A DNA stretch of 64,000 nt, taken from positions 439,001 to 503,000 of the forward strand of contig JAMPIV010000581.1 in NCBI GenBank assembly GCA_024509875.1. Direction: 5' to 3'. Each line of letters begins with the position of its first letter. The first letter of the stretch is position 1. The stretch is from Oreohelix idahoensis. Its lineage: Eukaryota; Mollusca; Gastropoda; Stylommatophora; Oreohelicidae. Below, one piece after another: positions 10,784 to 23,345 of this stretch. The translations under genes were made by a program, and so were the position numbers. The notes under the pieces were generated by a model. That model saw only the letters and a list, made by a program, of their open reading frames with translations, did no database searches and was not told where the DNA came from.

Positions 10784-13183
10784 TGTGGTAATGTGGGAGG
10801 TTATAAATATTTATAGGGGACTTAGTGTACTGACTGAGATCAGCTGTGAAGGTATCTGTATCTAATAAGTGTGGGTATTACAGATGACCTTACTTGCTAC
10901 CACATTTTTACCTCAGTCAGAATTATTCTGGAATATTGTGATGACTACGTTAAATGTCTAGGGTTATGTAAATGATGAAGTGTAAGTCACAACAACAACA
11001 GACAGATAAACAATTTAATTTATTCCACAACACTTTACAACACTGTGACACTCACACACATATAACACTCTATAAGACTATCTTAAATGAGTCAATGGTA
11101 AAGTTTCAAATATATATGTATTAATTACTTTCACTAATAGATATCCTGATTCAACTACACAGTGAACCAGGAATCACAATCAAATGTAATCACAATTTAT
11201 ATGTACATAATTTATAAATATAAACCTTGTAGTGACATATTTTATTAGTATTATCCTATGTGTGTCAGTTGTGTGGTAGTACTATGAGGTAATACTGGTT
11301 TTGTTTTTCAAGCTATGTTGTTATTTGTCATCATGACTTCAAGTGTTTGTTTATCTTGGAAATAGTATGGGGAAAAGTTCACAGTTCCTATCAATTTAAA
11401 TAATGTATTGTCCCTCTGTTTTACTATAATATCAATTTTAGAGGGGGACACATAATGGTGAGACCCTCTGGCCACAGAAGCTTATCTTTCGTGATGGCGG
11501 CAGGAAAAGACTCCTCTGCTCGATAGCTTCCCTGTGTTCTGGAGACACCTCACTGGTCGCTATCTGGACCCAGGAGTATGCTGTCAGCCTCTAGATTCAG
11601 CAAAGCTCAGACCAGGTGCTGCTCAATAACTTTAGGACCACGGTCCCTGAAATAAGAAGGTTGTACCTCCTATTTCAGAACTAATCTATAATCTATTTCC
11701 AGACTGAACACAATACATAACAAACACTGAGTTCAGAGCGGTAGGCCAACTGCCAGCTTCATCTGAAACAATTTACACCAGTATACTCCTCCCTAATGGT
11801 TACCACGCCTCTGCAATTCCAGCATTAGTTCTTTCTAGTCAATAAGATAGGTGTCAGTGTACTGTTTGGCAATTCCATGCAGTTTTACTTTTCTCCGACA
11901 CCTTCTGTTCAGGTTGGAGCACTATATAGGCTTTGCCTCATGTTCGCTACTGAACCACACACATATACAGACATAAATTATCAATTTACATTCAATTTTC
12001 ATTAAAAAGATATTGAATATATCAAGCTTATCACAATTCATGGAAATAATACACAGATACGTTGACTGGCGATGAATAATGGCACAAATTCCGATCTGCC
12101 GCTATCCCAGGCTTTTATTTAGAACAATATGCACTGGAACTCAACGCACTGCTTCTTAGTAAGTTTATTTTACAATGTGGCACTGAACTGACGCTCCTAA
12201 TTGCCTATATTGGCGGGTCTAACCAATCCAGCCATGTTTACACAAGCGTTTGAAAAAAAGTACCCTTCCTTCCGTCTCCCCTAACAACAAAAAATAGTAT
12301 TTGTAGCCCGACTAATCGTGTTTAGCCTTACATTTACTTCTATCCAATCAAATAGGATTTTACATGGTGGCCCATTTCCCGTAAAATAGTGGTTCCAAAA
12401 CATACCACTGTGCGATTATTATTTGGTGTTGTCTGACACCCTCACTATTTTCTTTTGGCTATAATTTGTTAATTCCTAGACTATTTGCGTAACACTTAAC
12501 ATATTCTTTGTCAGCAAGTCCTAAGGAACCCAACTATATAAATGTTATGGGGCTAAGGGGCTGCGTTCAAAATATGCATTTTCTTCTACCTCCCGTTCAC
12601 TTCGATCGATGTGGTGTCTGGGTACTGTCATGCTTTCAGACAGAAAACAGTATAATGTCAGGTTTCCTAATAAGCGTTTTACAGGTTTTTAAACCTAACT
12701 CTCGTATGGGTAGTGTTTTTTATCACGGTCTATTTGAAAAAAAGTTAGTGCTTGTGGCCTTACAGCGTGATGGCATTAATTTTGTATCGCGAGACGCGTG
12801 TTAGGGTTGCATGCGTTCCTGCTTTCAGCCCTCCCTTCTCTCTATCCTAAGTTCATCTGTCTTTTCATCACGCCGTGTATAAAATGAAATTAATGGAAGT
12901 ATTAATTTAGGTCATTAATCAGCTTGCGTATCTCAAGGTTTTTCTTAGAAATGCAGTACACATTTTATTGTGTTGTGGAAACGCGTGTATGCTGCTATAG
13001 GCTTTACTATCAACGTGGAAACGTTACAATTTGCAGACGAAGTAGAAAACAAGGGGGATTTCGAGTACAGTCATTGTGACAGCACTGTTCTTTACCATTC
13101 TTCTTTCCTTGTATTGAATTTATGTGTTAGGCTTTACATTTACCTTTTAATTTATATATGTGGATTTAGAATGTTTCACGACA
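10784..13183 (-). repeat. Solo LTR, copy B, 2400 bp, TSD TCATC
   Basis: The plus-strand ends are TGTGGTAATG and TTTCACGACA, that is TG...CA in both readings. The five bases TCATC are repeated immediately outside (10779-10783 and 13184-13188). No pol sequence is attached, so this is a solo LTR left by recombination between two LTRs. It defines the full family length, 2.4 kb. It sits inside the (GAT)n tail of the minus-strand LINE at 13189-14141, whose tail therefore lies split at 10769-10783 and 13184-13195. The frames at 12508-12804 and 12970-13452 lie in LTR sequence or cross its edge. Confidence 0.88.
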
Positions 13184-13188
13184 TCATC

Positions 13189-14139
13189 TCAGCCCGTAAC
13201 CCGTCATGGGTCGTGGGGTGCCATGGTGGAAGCATCAGCAGACAGGGTCCTCCACTGCTCTCTATCCTCAGCAATGCGTACAAGTGTGGAAAAACCGTGT
13301 CCTGTCCATTCTTTGATGTTATCAGCCCAGGATTTTCTCTGCCTTCCTCTTCTCCGTTTACCTTCGACTGTTCCCTGAAGGATCGTTTTCGAAAGGGAGT
13401 CATGACGAGTTACATGCCCAAACCAGGCAAGCTTTCGACGTTTCACTATTGACAAAAGTGGTTCTTGGTGGCCTGCATAGGTGTTTATCTTCTCTCTAAC
13501 ATAGACATTTGTTTTGTGCTCTTTATAGCAAATGCGCAAAATTCTTCTATAACATTTATGCTCGAAAGTCTGAATCCTTCGCTCCGTATCTGCAGTGAGT
13601 GTCCAGCTCTCACACCCATACAAGAGAATAGATAATACAAGTGATTTGTATAATTTGATCTTCACAGGAAAACTGATGTTACTTTTCCAGATCACATTCA
13701 ACCTTGTCATGGCAGCTGAGGCCATCTCAAGCCTTGTCTTGATTTCTTTACTTGATCTTCCATCACTACATATAGTGGACCCGAGATATTTAAAGGTGTT
13801 AACTTCTTCTAGCGTTTGCCCATTTAACGTAATGTTGGTCGGAACATGTTTCTTATGGCTATTCACCAATATCTTGCTTTTTTCTATATTAATTTCCATC
13901 CCATACGTTCTTGTTACTTTTTCCAGTCTAGAGATAAGGTCTTGAAGTTCTGATTCTGATCCAGCTATCAAATCAATATCATCAGCAAAACGTAGGTTGC
14001 ACAGAGGTCGGCCTCCAATCGATATGGTTGATTTATAATCGTAGAGAGCCTCCTGCATAATATGTTCTAGATAAATATTAAAGAGCACTGGGGACAGGAT
14101 ACATCCCTGCCGAACTCCTACAGTTGTTTTGAAAAATTC

Positions 14140-14141
<2 letters not shown>
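13189..14141 (-). mobile_element. 5'-truncated RTE-like LINE in a (TA)n array
   Basis: Only the 3' third of a LINE remains, starting at the (TA)n edge (14142) and ending on the minus strand with GACGGGTTACGGGCTGAGATGA, the start of a (GAT)n tail. Allowing for the later solo LTR, the tail continues at 10783-10769 and is followed by another (TA)n. The original insertion was thus flanked by (TA)n on both sides. Confidence 0.75.
13204..14141 (-). pseudogene. RT C-terminal half (palm boxes B and C, thumb)
   Basis: The open frame extends upstream of its first ATG (14088) to 14141. It begins with box B, TTVGVRQGCILSPVLFNIYLEH, has the catalytic box LRFADDIDLIAGS, then LNGQTLEEVNTFKYLGSTI, SILLYGCESW, RRKLAWFGHVTRHDS and a GKRRRGRQRKSWADNIKEW C-terminus ending TMAPHDP. 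These are hallmarks of RTE-like LINE ORF2 C-termini. The frame is intact over 312 codons but lacks endonuclease, fingers and palm A. Confidence 0.85.

Positions 14142-14229
<88 letters not shown>
14142..14229. repeat. (TA)n microsatellite
   Basis: About 44 TA units at the truncated 5' end of the LINE fragment. On its far side a short plus-strand relic (14228-14290) reads SSLLYGAETWTVNK then a stop, from another LINE thumb domain. Confidence 0.9.
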
Positions 14230-14231
<2 letters not shown>

Positions 14232-14329
14232 TTCATTATTGTATGGTGCAGAAACATGGACAGTGAACAAGTAGTTACAGAAAGAAATGAGAGTCTGTTC
14301 TTCTCATACTCTCAGACGTCTATTTTAAT

Positions 14330-15560
14330 ATTTTGAAAAAAAAGTAGTGAACAGCTTGAGCCTATTTGTATCTCCATAGCGGTTTTTTCTATGTTCTTCA
14401 TATGTTGGGCATCTTTGAAGCTGATGGTCAGCAGTCATTTTATCATTGCTACATTTACCCTCATCGGCAGTTGCTATGTATAGCTTGTTGAATAGATAAA
14501 AGTATTTGCCTCTTCGAAATTATGCTTGTATCAGATTCAGGTAGCTTACCACCTTTCTTTGCCGATCTGTCACCCTTTTCATTGCCTGGGATGCTACAAT
14601 GAGATGGGATCCATCGGATCACAAACTCTTTTGAATCGTTGGCAAAGTTTTGTTTGGCACATTAGCATTGCAACAACTCACGTTGGTTCTGTGGAGAAAA
14701 CAAAATTGTCTCTTGGTGCTTCCATCAGAACATCCGCTGCCGTTTTTAAGGCCCCTGCCTCTGTTCTGAAGTTACTTGAGAAATTTCCTGTTGCTACTGG
14801 TATTTTTTTTTTTTAATGTTACGGTGTTTAATCGGAGAAACACACTTTCATCTCCATCTTATGTTGCATTTGTTGCTGATCCATCTGTATACGCATGGGT
14901 CCAGGCGATGCATGGGTAATGTTTCTCTATGTATTTTGTCCTTATGGCTTTTCTGTCAATTGCAATCTGGCGCTTCTATCTCTCAGTGCCAGGACTGTTT
15001 TCTTTCATTTCAAGTAAACTGTGTTGTTTCGAAACTAGGAGCCTGTTTGTATCCTAGATGGGTTTATTTGCTGATATCGCATTTACTGGAATTATTCTGA
15101 TCTTTGTTGTGGCTTATTCTACAATGTTGATTCGCTTGAGTCGCTCCCTTCCAAGAGCATTTATCCAATGGTACATTAGATGGTTTGTTAGTCTCTTTAG
15201 TTTGTCAGCTTGTTGTTGAGCGTGCTATCTCTTCTATCCTCCATTGAAAGGAGGTATGCAAACCTTCCGAGTTTTTTTTATAGGTGTTGACTTCCTCCTC
15301 CCGTAATGATTCTCATTACTTGGTTTTGGAGTCTACTGATTTTATCGAAGTTTGACTTAGCTGCCGTTGCCCATGCTGCAATGCTATATTCAAGGACTGG
15401 TTTCATTCGCCCTGTATACAGTGTCTTTACCACTCTCTCATCTGTTCCAAAGTTGTTCCAGGATTTTTTTTTATGACTGCCATTTTTTGAATTTGCCCTC
15501 ACCCAGTTTCTTTCAACCTGTTTTTCCCAAGTCAAACGAATTTTGAGATGTGATTATACT
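14330..15560 (-). pseudogene. Degenerate LINE with C-terminal RNase H domain
   Basis: On the minus strand the frame at 15535-15278 reads MTWEKQVERNWVR, then LYTGRMKPVLEYSIAAW and SNFDKISRLQNQVMRIITG, the region after RT in Jockey/R1/Ingi-like LINEs. Further downstream (about 14820-14500) the translation gives SPVATGNFSSNFRTEAGALKTAADVL and later RWIPSHC...PGNEKGDRSAKKGG, with an interrupting frameshift; these are the central and last RNase H blocks. Several stops and frameshifts are present. The element is old and inactive, and its RT core and endonuclease are not present here. Confidence 0.65.
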
Positions 15561-15829
15561 GAAGAATTGGGCACGTCTCACGGAAAGAGAACAAACCAAA
15601 TTCAGAGTTTTAAAAACAAAAATAGGAATGAAAAGAGAAAGAACGAAAATCTAAATTAGATAACTAAAAAGTTTTTTTTTCAGTTTAAAAAGACAATAAC
15701 ACCTTACTGAAGACAAAATAGAAGAAACAGTTGAAAGCAAATATGTGTAACCGGAAAGACTCTTGAGGGCAAATGGTTTAAGGGAAGTAATACATAGAAA
15801 TATAGATGTGAGGGTTAAGATGAGTCTTA
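15561..15829. other. Unassigned AT-rich DNA
   Basis: No recognisable motif. It ends at the CACCC target duplication of the next solo LTR. Confidence 0.4.
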
Positions 15830-16313
15830 CACCCTGTGGTGGATTTGATGTTATGAAATGTTGTTGTTATGAACTCTTAGTGTACTGAATGAGGTCAGCT
15901 GTGAAGGTCCCTGAATATAATAAATATTATGTTAAGTTACAGGGTACCTTTCTGCTACCACCTTTATGATCTCACTCAGACTTATTCTTTGACTAGAATG
16001 TATGATGATGATGACTACGTTTGGTGTCTAGGGTAATGTATAAGTAGTGTAATGTTGCATTAACCAATTAAACATATAAACAGGTATTTTATTATCCAAC
16101 ACAACACAACAGTACTACAACAATCACATACACACTACACTTTAAAAGACTATCTTAAGTAAGCCAGTGGTTAAATTTGTGTAACGTCAATAATGTTTTT
16201 CAATTTATTATCCTGACTCTATTTTGTTTGAATCAGGATTGACTATCAAAAGTGAAATCAATGGAATTATTTACAATATTCAATTTATACAATGGATCTT
16301 CTGTCCATAATAC

Positions 16314-16693
16314 TTACTTTCTTACTTAGTCGTTCCCCTTCTACCAAGAGGTGTAGAGGTTTGGAAGAGAGAGCGCCAGACTATCCTACCGACTGTCTTC
16401 CTCCTGGCCTGGTTCCATTCTAGTCCTCGATCCTTCAAAGATTGTCTAATGTTGTCTTCCCAGTGGACTCTGGGTCGTCCTCGGGGTCTGGATCCTTGGC
16501 TCTTTGTTTCCCATGCTTGTCGTGGTATCCGATCTTCTCCCATTCTGCAGACATGGCCAAACCATCTTAATTGGGACTGTTCTACTTGGGTCTGCAGGGG
16601 GTAGGATTTAAGGCCTTGACGTATCATCTTGTTGCGTACCATGTCTCTTCTTGTTACTCCAACCACATTCCTCAGATACCTCATTTCTGAGGT
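16314..16693 (-). mobile_element. 5'-truncated RTE-like LINE copy with 15-bp TSD
   Basis: TTCTGTCCATAATAC is repeated exactly at 16299-16313 and 16694-16708. Between them, minus strand, is the last 380 bp of the LINE family whose full copy lies at 47522-50674: translation gives EMRYLRNVVGVTRRDMVRN, SQLRWFGHVCRMGEDR, GRPRVHWEDNIRQSLKDRG and the terminal GRRGTTK, then a short (TAAG)-type tail. It shows the family uses 13-15 bp target duplications and truncates 5' ends in the usual LINE way. Confidence 0.9.
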
Positions 16694-16890
16694 TTCTGTC
16701 CATAATACAAGTATTAATTTAATCAAAGTGTGTAGGTGTAGTTTTCTAAATAGGATAATACTGGTATATGTAAAATGGTAGGTTATTGGTTATCATCACT
16801 GCCTATCGTTCATTTTCTTTTCATGTATCACAGGTGGAATTCTTTTATTTGATAATGTCATTTTTTTATGTCTAATAACTGCGGTTTATA

Positions 16891-17126
16891 ACAGCTATGC
16901 TTTGGACCCCTGAAGGAAAACGAAAGAGAGGCAGACCAAAAACAACCTGGCGGAGGACTGTGGAGGCTGAGATGCTAAGAATGAACCAGAGTTGGGGCAC
17001 TGCACGAAGGATGGCCACCGACCGAGCAAAGTGGATTCAATTTGTTGTTTCCCTACAAGACGCCACTAGGCGTGATGGCCACTGACTGCTTTGACGGTCG
17101 GCGGCTAAGGATCAAAGAAGAAGAAG
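16891..17126 (+). mobile_element. 5'-truncated LINE tail of another family
   Basis: The flanks carry a near-perfect duplication, AACTGCGGTTTATA (16877-16890) and AACTGCGGTTATA (17127-17139). The insert encodes 62 residues (16897-17085): LWTPEGKRKRGRPKTTWRRTVEAEM and AKWIQFVVSLQDATRRDGH, the usual C-terminus of an RTE-like LINE, followed by a purine (GAA)n tail. It is a separate family from the copy at 16314. Confidence 0.85.
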
Positions 17127-18865
17127 AACTGCGGTTATAGAGGTTGAGACTCTCGGTGCCAAACGGGCACTTAACTTCGAAGGAGAACCCTGGTAAGTCT
17201 TGTCTTATGCTCGATGGACCATCTGGTTCACTTCATAAAAGGAAATGGCCTCCAGTACATGCCCTAATTATGCAACAAAGTCAGGAATCAATCAGTTCCC
17301 ACGAGCCTGGTTTTATGTGACTGTCAGGGCCACAAAACCCCTGAAATAAGAAGGTTATGCATCCTTATTTATAATAAGTATACAATAATATTCCACAGTT
17401 AATTACAGGTACAGTACAAACAAACGCATAGGGTCAGCTCTTTATGACAATATTTTGCACTATTATATTTTGAAGTGACAATGTATACCAGTATTCCTCT
17501 CCCCTAATGGTTACAACGCGTCTGCTAATCCAACAGTAATCTTTTTCTATATAATAGGATAGGTGTTATGCTCCTTGATGACAAGCATATATAATTTTGT
17601 AGTTCTACACCTCTCTGATAGGCTATCATATGATGGATCAATCTCTAGGCTTCGCCTAAGTCTGCCATCGACTCACTTACTTACAGTCGTATGTTCGTAT
17701 CTCACATTCAAACTTTATTTTAAATAAAATGGCTAATAAATTCAATCTTACCACAATTTTTAATGAATATTACACACAAACAACGATGACTGGCATATCT
17801 GGCCCGCGTTTATCACTGCCCTGTCCAGAAGTTTATAATATTTGTATTTAGAATTACACTTCTGTTCTCATTGTCTCGCGGCATGATTTTTTTAAAGAAA
17901 TGGCGTCCTAGCCTAACAATTTTTCCTCAGTATCAACTAAGCTGGCCAAAAGAAGCAGACGACTATGAATTTTAAATCGAACTTTCAAAAAAAAAAAACA
18001 ATTTCCAAAATACTACGTTTACTACTACAAGTATATTTTTAGTGTTAGGTTAACCAATCCCCTCCCGCCTTCCTTTAAACTACAGCCAATCAAAATCTTG
18101 GTACCTTTTAGTCCTTTTTACCCAAAGCTTTTTCAAAATATGTCATGAAACAAATAAGCAGGCATGATCTTTTTTCTCGTCAGTCCGTCTTATCATACAT
18201 AATATTATTGCCATTATTTTGGTTATATTTTGTACTAGTGGGTAACTAACACCATATTATTGCTCAGGACATCATAAGGCATCCGAATATATAATTTTTA
18301 TGGCCCTATGTATTATGGTTCATAATTCCATATTTTTACTATGTTAGTCTTCAAAACTAGAAACTACCACCTGTTCCATTCTTTTTCTAACTATTTTCAA
18401 CCTAAATACGAGAATCTTCCGTAGTACGTTAGAATTACGTCATTCTTTATAAGAGCTAAGGTTGTTTACATGACCAATTGACGAACATTTTTTAGTTTTG
18501 TATCGTAGTTTGAAACGTGCCCAAGGCTATGTTGCTCGAGTTGGCTTTGGTGAAATCAACGCGAGACGGCGTTCTCTAGGTTTTGTCTTTCCATCCCTCC
18601 CCTCTTTTATTCTTTTATTCTTTCACTCTCGTCTTGGCAATTCGACTTGACCTTGCAAAAGTGTTACATTTATTCTCAAGGACGAATTTTTTTTCGAAAA
18701 GACAGTATCTTTCATTCGGCTATTAGGTTTATCCAAATCGACATGCGGGCGGGCGTAGGCGAATAAGCCGCTGGACTCAATTTTTATTTTCTATCTTATT
18801 TTTGACTTTATGCACTACAATATTATCTAATTTAGCTATTGTATTGAGAATATCGTCACACACCC

Positions 18866-19768
18866 CTTGATTAAATAATATAGTTTGTACATTGTTTTGT
18901 TTGTTGGAGTGGGGTGAACGAATCGAGTTTCACGTGGGTTTAGTGTTTGGGTGAGCGAAGGTTCTGTTCTGGATGGTTCGAAAATAGCTGTAGTAGTAAA
19001 TCGTGGTTTTAGATGAAATCAGGTTGTTCAGAGTTTTTACGGAGTGAGCATTTGTCTGCAGAGAGTTCGCACATCGTATGATGTCGCCCAGGGTATCTTG
19101 GTTGACCTGCGGTTTGCAGACGATACATCATAACAATTTTCTCTCCATGCCACTCTGGTCGTATGGCAGTGTTATATTTCTGTGAGGTGACAAGATGTCA
19201 GCATATATTTCTTAAAGAAAGACTGTGTTGTGTTAATAAGACTAGGTACGTTGACAATTATGAACCTTTTTAGTTGTTGTGAAGTACAGTAGACAGGCAG
19301 ACAGTCGAGTAAGCAGAATGAGCTTGGTAAACGTACATCGTAAGAGAGATACGCCAAGATAGCTGCAGTTGACTATAACTGAATATTGAGATGAACAGTT
19401 TCGAGTAGGGAGATATTGCCAGCATAGCAACGACAACAGTGGTTCTCAACTTGTGAACCTAATAGCCACTAGAGACATTTTATACAGAGAGAGAGCGGTA
19501 GAGAGTGAGGCAGAATGTTTATACTGAATTGCGTTGTGCAAGTCGCGATAGCCACATGAGGAAGTCTGGGCATGTTTTTGACGTCTGTCAAGAGCCAGCA
19601 CTTGGCATATTTTACGTTTCTATGTAAATATAGCTCAACCTGTTGACTTATGAAGCCTGATGTCATCACAGTTCATTTTGTCAACTGTTGTTCAGAACGA
19701 AGTCATCATATGTGAAGATACCAACTAATACAAGAAGTCTACTGATCAGGCTGTGATGCGAAACCTAT
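18866..19768. other. Unassigned DNA
   Basis: No gene recognised. One plus-strand stretch near 19108-19130 reads GILVDLRFADDTS, resembling a LINE catalytic box, but no neighbouring motif supports it. Short minus-strand frames (19172-19669) show no family motif. Confidence 0.35.
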
Positions 19769-20560
19769 TGTGACAGCGCCATCGCCATTTTGTCGGTTCT
19801 GTACCTTCTACCACAACAAAGCATGTGGCAGCCATTTTTAGGTCACATCTAAAAATAGAATATTAGAAATGCCGCTAAAGCAGTAGCAGCAAATCAGAGA
19901 AGAGAAGCGTCCAGGCTACCGCGTCAAGTGAAATTCTGTATAATTCTTATTGCCGGTCGCGGAGAGAGAACAAGCTTTGAAAGCTGAAGTCTAGTTCAAG
20001 AACATGCTTAGGACTTGTAAGTAAATATATTATTCTCCAACATTCTAAAAGTCTTTATAGTGTTAGAAAGCATATACGATTACCATCTCCGTGCCGTAAT
20101 ATTTTAAATAAGTATATATTTAATTATGTGGTATTTATTTCGCGTGCGGTTGATGTTAGATCTAAATCTATTCGGAAATGGCGGTGGGTCCATGTTCAGG
20201 AAATATAACACGTGGCCGGTACTAGAACTGACATATTTAGTTATTACATTTGTGAAAATGAAATTCAATGGTTAAGTATTTCCATATTGTTGGGGTTCAG
20301 GAAACTTTCCATGAGCTTATGTAAATCCGACACGTAGTTGGTTTGAATAATATTTAATTGTGGCGCGATTTAGATTGTTATATGTATTAATTACGGTGCT
20401 GATGTCAAAATAGTTTATTTTAGTGTGGCGAGAGCTGCAATTTAATATGTTACAGCTTACTAGAATAAGTCCTGTGCTTCTTCAGTAATCTTAGTATTAT
20501 AATGTAATGTTACTATAGAATGTACAACCACGCAGCTTAACTGGGTGTTAGCGTGGCTGT
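19769..20560 (+). repeat. Dispersed repeat E, copy 1
   Basis: It starts TGTGACAGCGCCATC and ends TTAGCGTGGCTGT. It is matched, inverted, by 52755-53744 over almost its whole length, for example the blocks around 20195-20290 and 20430-20560. It has no coding capacity. A TG start suggests an LTR, but I see no TG...CA pair or target duplication, so the class is open. Confidence 0.75.
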
Positions 20561-23075
20561 ATGCCGTTCTCGCAAGATGGCGTAACCATAGAGCGCGTGG
20601 TATGAATGGGTACCTGTAGCTGATTGATCATGGCTGACTGTGGTGGGCGCATTTTTTCTGTATGGCAAGTGTTATTATTTATGCTATTAAATTCCACTTA
20701 GACATTATTTTTATATACTGTTTTTCAGAAAGTCTACGAACACTGTCTGGGTGTTCGGTAGTATTAATTGTTGATCTGAATAAGGCTTGTGTTGCTTGAA
20801 TTGCTAAGTCTGCTGTTGAGAGGGTTGCAAACAACCAATAATTGCAACCCCTGTCAAGCAGTAAACTCAAGACAGGGAAAAACGTTTCTGTATTGAAGAT
20901 GAAATAAGAGTTTGCCTATCTCAGATACGCCATGATATCCAAGAAATTACTCAGAAGCATCAAACCCAAGTATTGCATTAGGACCATACGCTTTTTAGGT
21001 AGAACATTTTTTTGGTCAAATAGTGTGTTTCCATTATTTTAATTAATTAAAACAAAATCGAATTGAGAGTTTTCTTTATATATGTACCCACCAATTTGTG
21101 TATTTAATTTAGTTTATATCAGTGTAATTTTTTGTTCAGGCGTGGGGTCAGATAGGTGCCGCATAATTTTAGAAAATTGAAAAGTGTGCCATAAACACAA
21201 ACAAGTTTAGAAACACTAGTCTACACATCACGGGTCTGGCGTCTAACTGGAAAGAAGCTCGCAAAGCAAACGTACGGACAGAAGAATTCACAAGATAGGA
21301 CATCCTACACTTCCTAAATTACAGGGAGGTCTCTACGCCCGCGTTTGTAAACGTTGGTTGCGCAGCATTTTGTTCACCTGTGTATCACGTGCTCACAAGT
21401 TGATTCCCACATACATGTAACAAATTCAATTCACACGAAAGCTTACAGCCTGAGCCAAGTAAAAGCACGCACAAGTTGATTCTCGTATTTATATCAAGTT
21501 CAACACACTCAAAAACGTGTTCTAAGAATCAAGAGGCCATACTCATAAGTTATCAGTCTACCTACCAGTATTCTTTAGTCACAATGTGGTTCGCCAAGAT
21601 ATCAATCTCAAATCACCAAGTCCAGCTACTCACTGCGACAGTGCATGAAGTTTATTCATCCTTTTTCATCGTATATCGCGCGACGTAAATTCACTCAGAT
21701 TAGCTTCGTTACACGAAACTCACTTGTTACTAGAAGATTATTTCGTGAAGAGCTCCAGTCTAGTTCGACGTAAGTGCCTTTCCGAGATCAAACTGCAGAC
21801 ATTTTCCCGAGTCAATGGTCACCTGGTTGCCAATGCTAGAGAGAAATGTCCAAACAATTTTAGGACTGCATCTCGTCCAAATTCTCATTACTACAAAAGT
21901 TTTTCTCAGTACACCCTCGTCTTGGTGATAACCAACACGATATACCATACACCTTCATTTGGCAGTCTACGCATACCTGTGTATAATCATGGAATGAAGG
22001 AAAGTGTTGAGACTCATAGACAGTGTAGATTGGACGTCAGTGTGGTAACACTTAATATATCACATCATCATTTCACTATTCACATAGGTTCACTCTCATA
22101 TTTAACCAACTAAATGATTTTAATGTCATCTGTGTGTGTGAATTGTCTTTCGCCATCATAACTTTTTACTTTCTACTAACAATACATGTGTATATAATTA
22201 ACTAATAAACCCAATAACCGGTTTGATCATTATCTAGTTCGTTAATTTTTCACTCCTGCTGTCGGTGTTAAATATTTACATGCAGGCAAAAATTCTGCAT
22301 TTAGATAAGGTTGGGAGCTCTTTCTTTATCGAGATCTGAGGGCAACAGCTAAGGTCGTGATGAAATAGAACACTTTCCTTAATTAATTAGAAAACACTAT
22401 CTAGTGGAGAGCATTCGCATTCTCTTCTTCTTGTCCTTATCTCGAATAGGTCATTTCTTTCCTAACGTGCCAACCTCTTGAGACCTTCTTGATGACATTC
22501 CATATGCCATCTTCAGCGACAACTGCTGTTGTAGTTGCAGCAGTATACAGTTACGACATTTAGGTGTAATTGCTTTTATTTTTTAATATTATTATTTTTT
22601 GGTCCCAAACTTACTTCCGTACAATAATAACGTCAGACTGGAACACTTCCAAACTTGTCTCTTGTATTCGGTGATAAGGTTTTAATGTATTAGATGTTCC
22701 TCAAGTTATGTAATGTTGTTTTTGCTTAGAATGATTTGTTTCTTATCTTAGTGATGCATGCTACATCTGATGTAATAATTATACTTTATTATTTTAAATT
22801 TTGTTTTCTACTGCATATCGTTATTCTGAATTAACCAGATTTCCTATGATTGTAGATGATCATTTGTAATATTTCTTAAGTTAAGCCCTGAAGACGCCTT
22901 TTACTTCACTTAATGTACCTACTATATCTGACAATGCTGCAGGTCGTTATAGGTTTTTGCTATTAATACTATTTTATCAAGGTAGAACAAGTTTTTTTTT
23001 TTTTTTTAATGCAACCTCAGCTGCAACGTATAGAAAAAAGCGAGTGTGAGGACAGCAATTACAATGATGAATTGT
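20561..23075. other. Unassigned AT-rich DNA with a hAT-like terminus relic
   Basis: No gene recognised. Bases about 21135-21222 (AAAGTGTGCCATAAACACAA, then AGTTTAGAAACACTAGTCT) resemble the end of a hAT-type element. The 129-aa frame at 21724-22113 has no recognisable domain and ordinary AT-rich composition; I do not call it a gene. Confidence 0.35.
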
Positions 23076-23345
23076 TGGTTTAAATAAAAGGAAAGAATGT
23101 AATGCGTCTTGCTAGGACAAGAGACAAGGAAAAATTGTTCTGTTGTTGAAACATTCATCCTACCATATTGGACAAGCTGGAGCAGTGTTAACGGGTTGTA
23201 CTAATATTTTTTTCTCATCTTTCTCACTTAGATCTCGTTTTCTTTCCTTTCCCTGACGAAGGTGTTGTGGCCGCAACGCTGGCGATTTTCTTTGCCTTGT
23301 GTCCTAGTAAGACACATTACTTTTGTCCTTTTAAACAAAAATTCC
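23076..23345. repeat. Fold-back with a Penelope-terminus-like motif
   Basis: Two arms of about 50 bp (23076-23130 and 23285-23345) are imperfect inverted copies of each other, sharing CTAGGACA and AATGTGTCTT-type blocks. In the loop, 23253-23279 reads CTGACGAAGG then GGCCGCAACGC, resembling the CTGACGAAGGG...CCCGAAACGC motif at the end of the Penelope element at 32450-32474. Confidence 0.5.

Larger units (their letters stand above)
15835..18860 (-). repeat. Solo LTR, copy C, TSD CACCC
   Basis: The plus-strand ends are TGTGGTGG (15835) and TATCGTCACA (18860). CACCC flanks it on both sides (15830-15834 and 18861-18865). The 3' third aligns well with copies A and B; towards 18.3-18.9 kb the similarity is weaker and the boundary rests on the TG...CA ends and the TSD. 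Removing the two nested LINE insertions (16314-16708 and 16891-17139, each with one TSD) leaves close to 2.4 kb, the length of copy B. It is older than both insertions. Confidence 0.75.

Noticed and set aside
19108..19130. LRFADDTS, a LINE-like catalytic box
   Set aside because: No neighbouring RT motif in any frame; likely chance or too decayed to call.
21724..22113. 129-codon frame
   Set aside because: No recognisable domain, no codon or composition signal and no other exon; length is within chance for this DNA.
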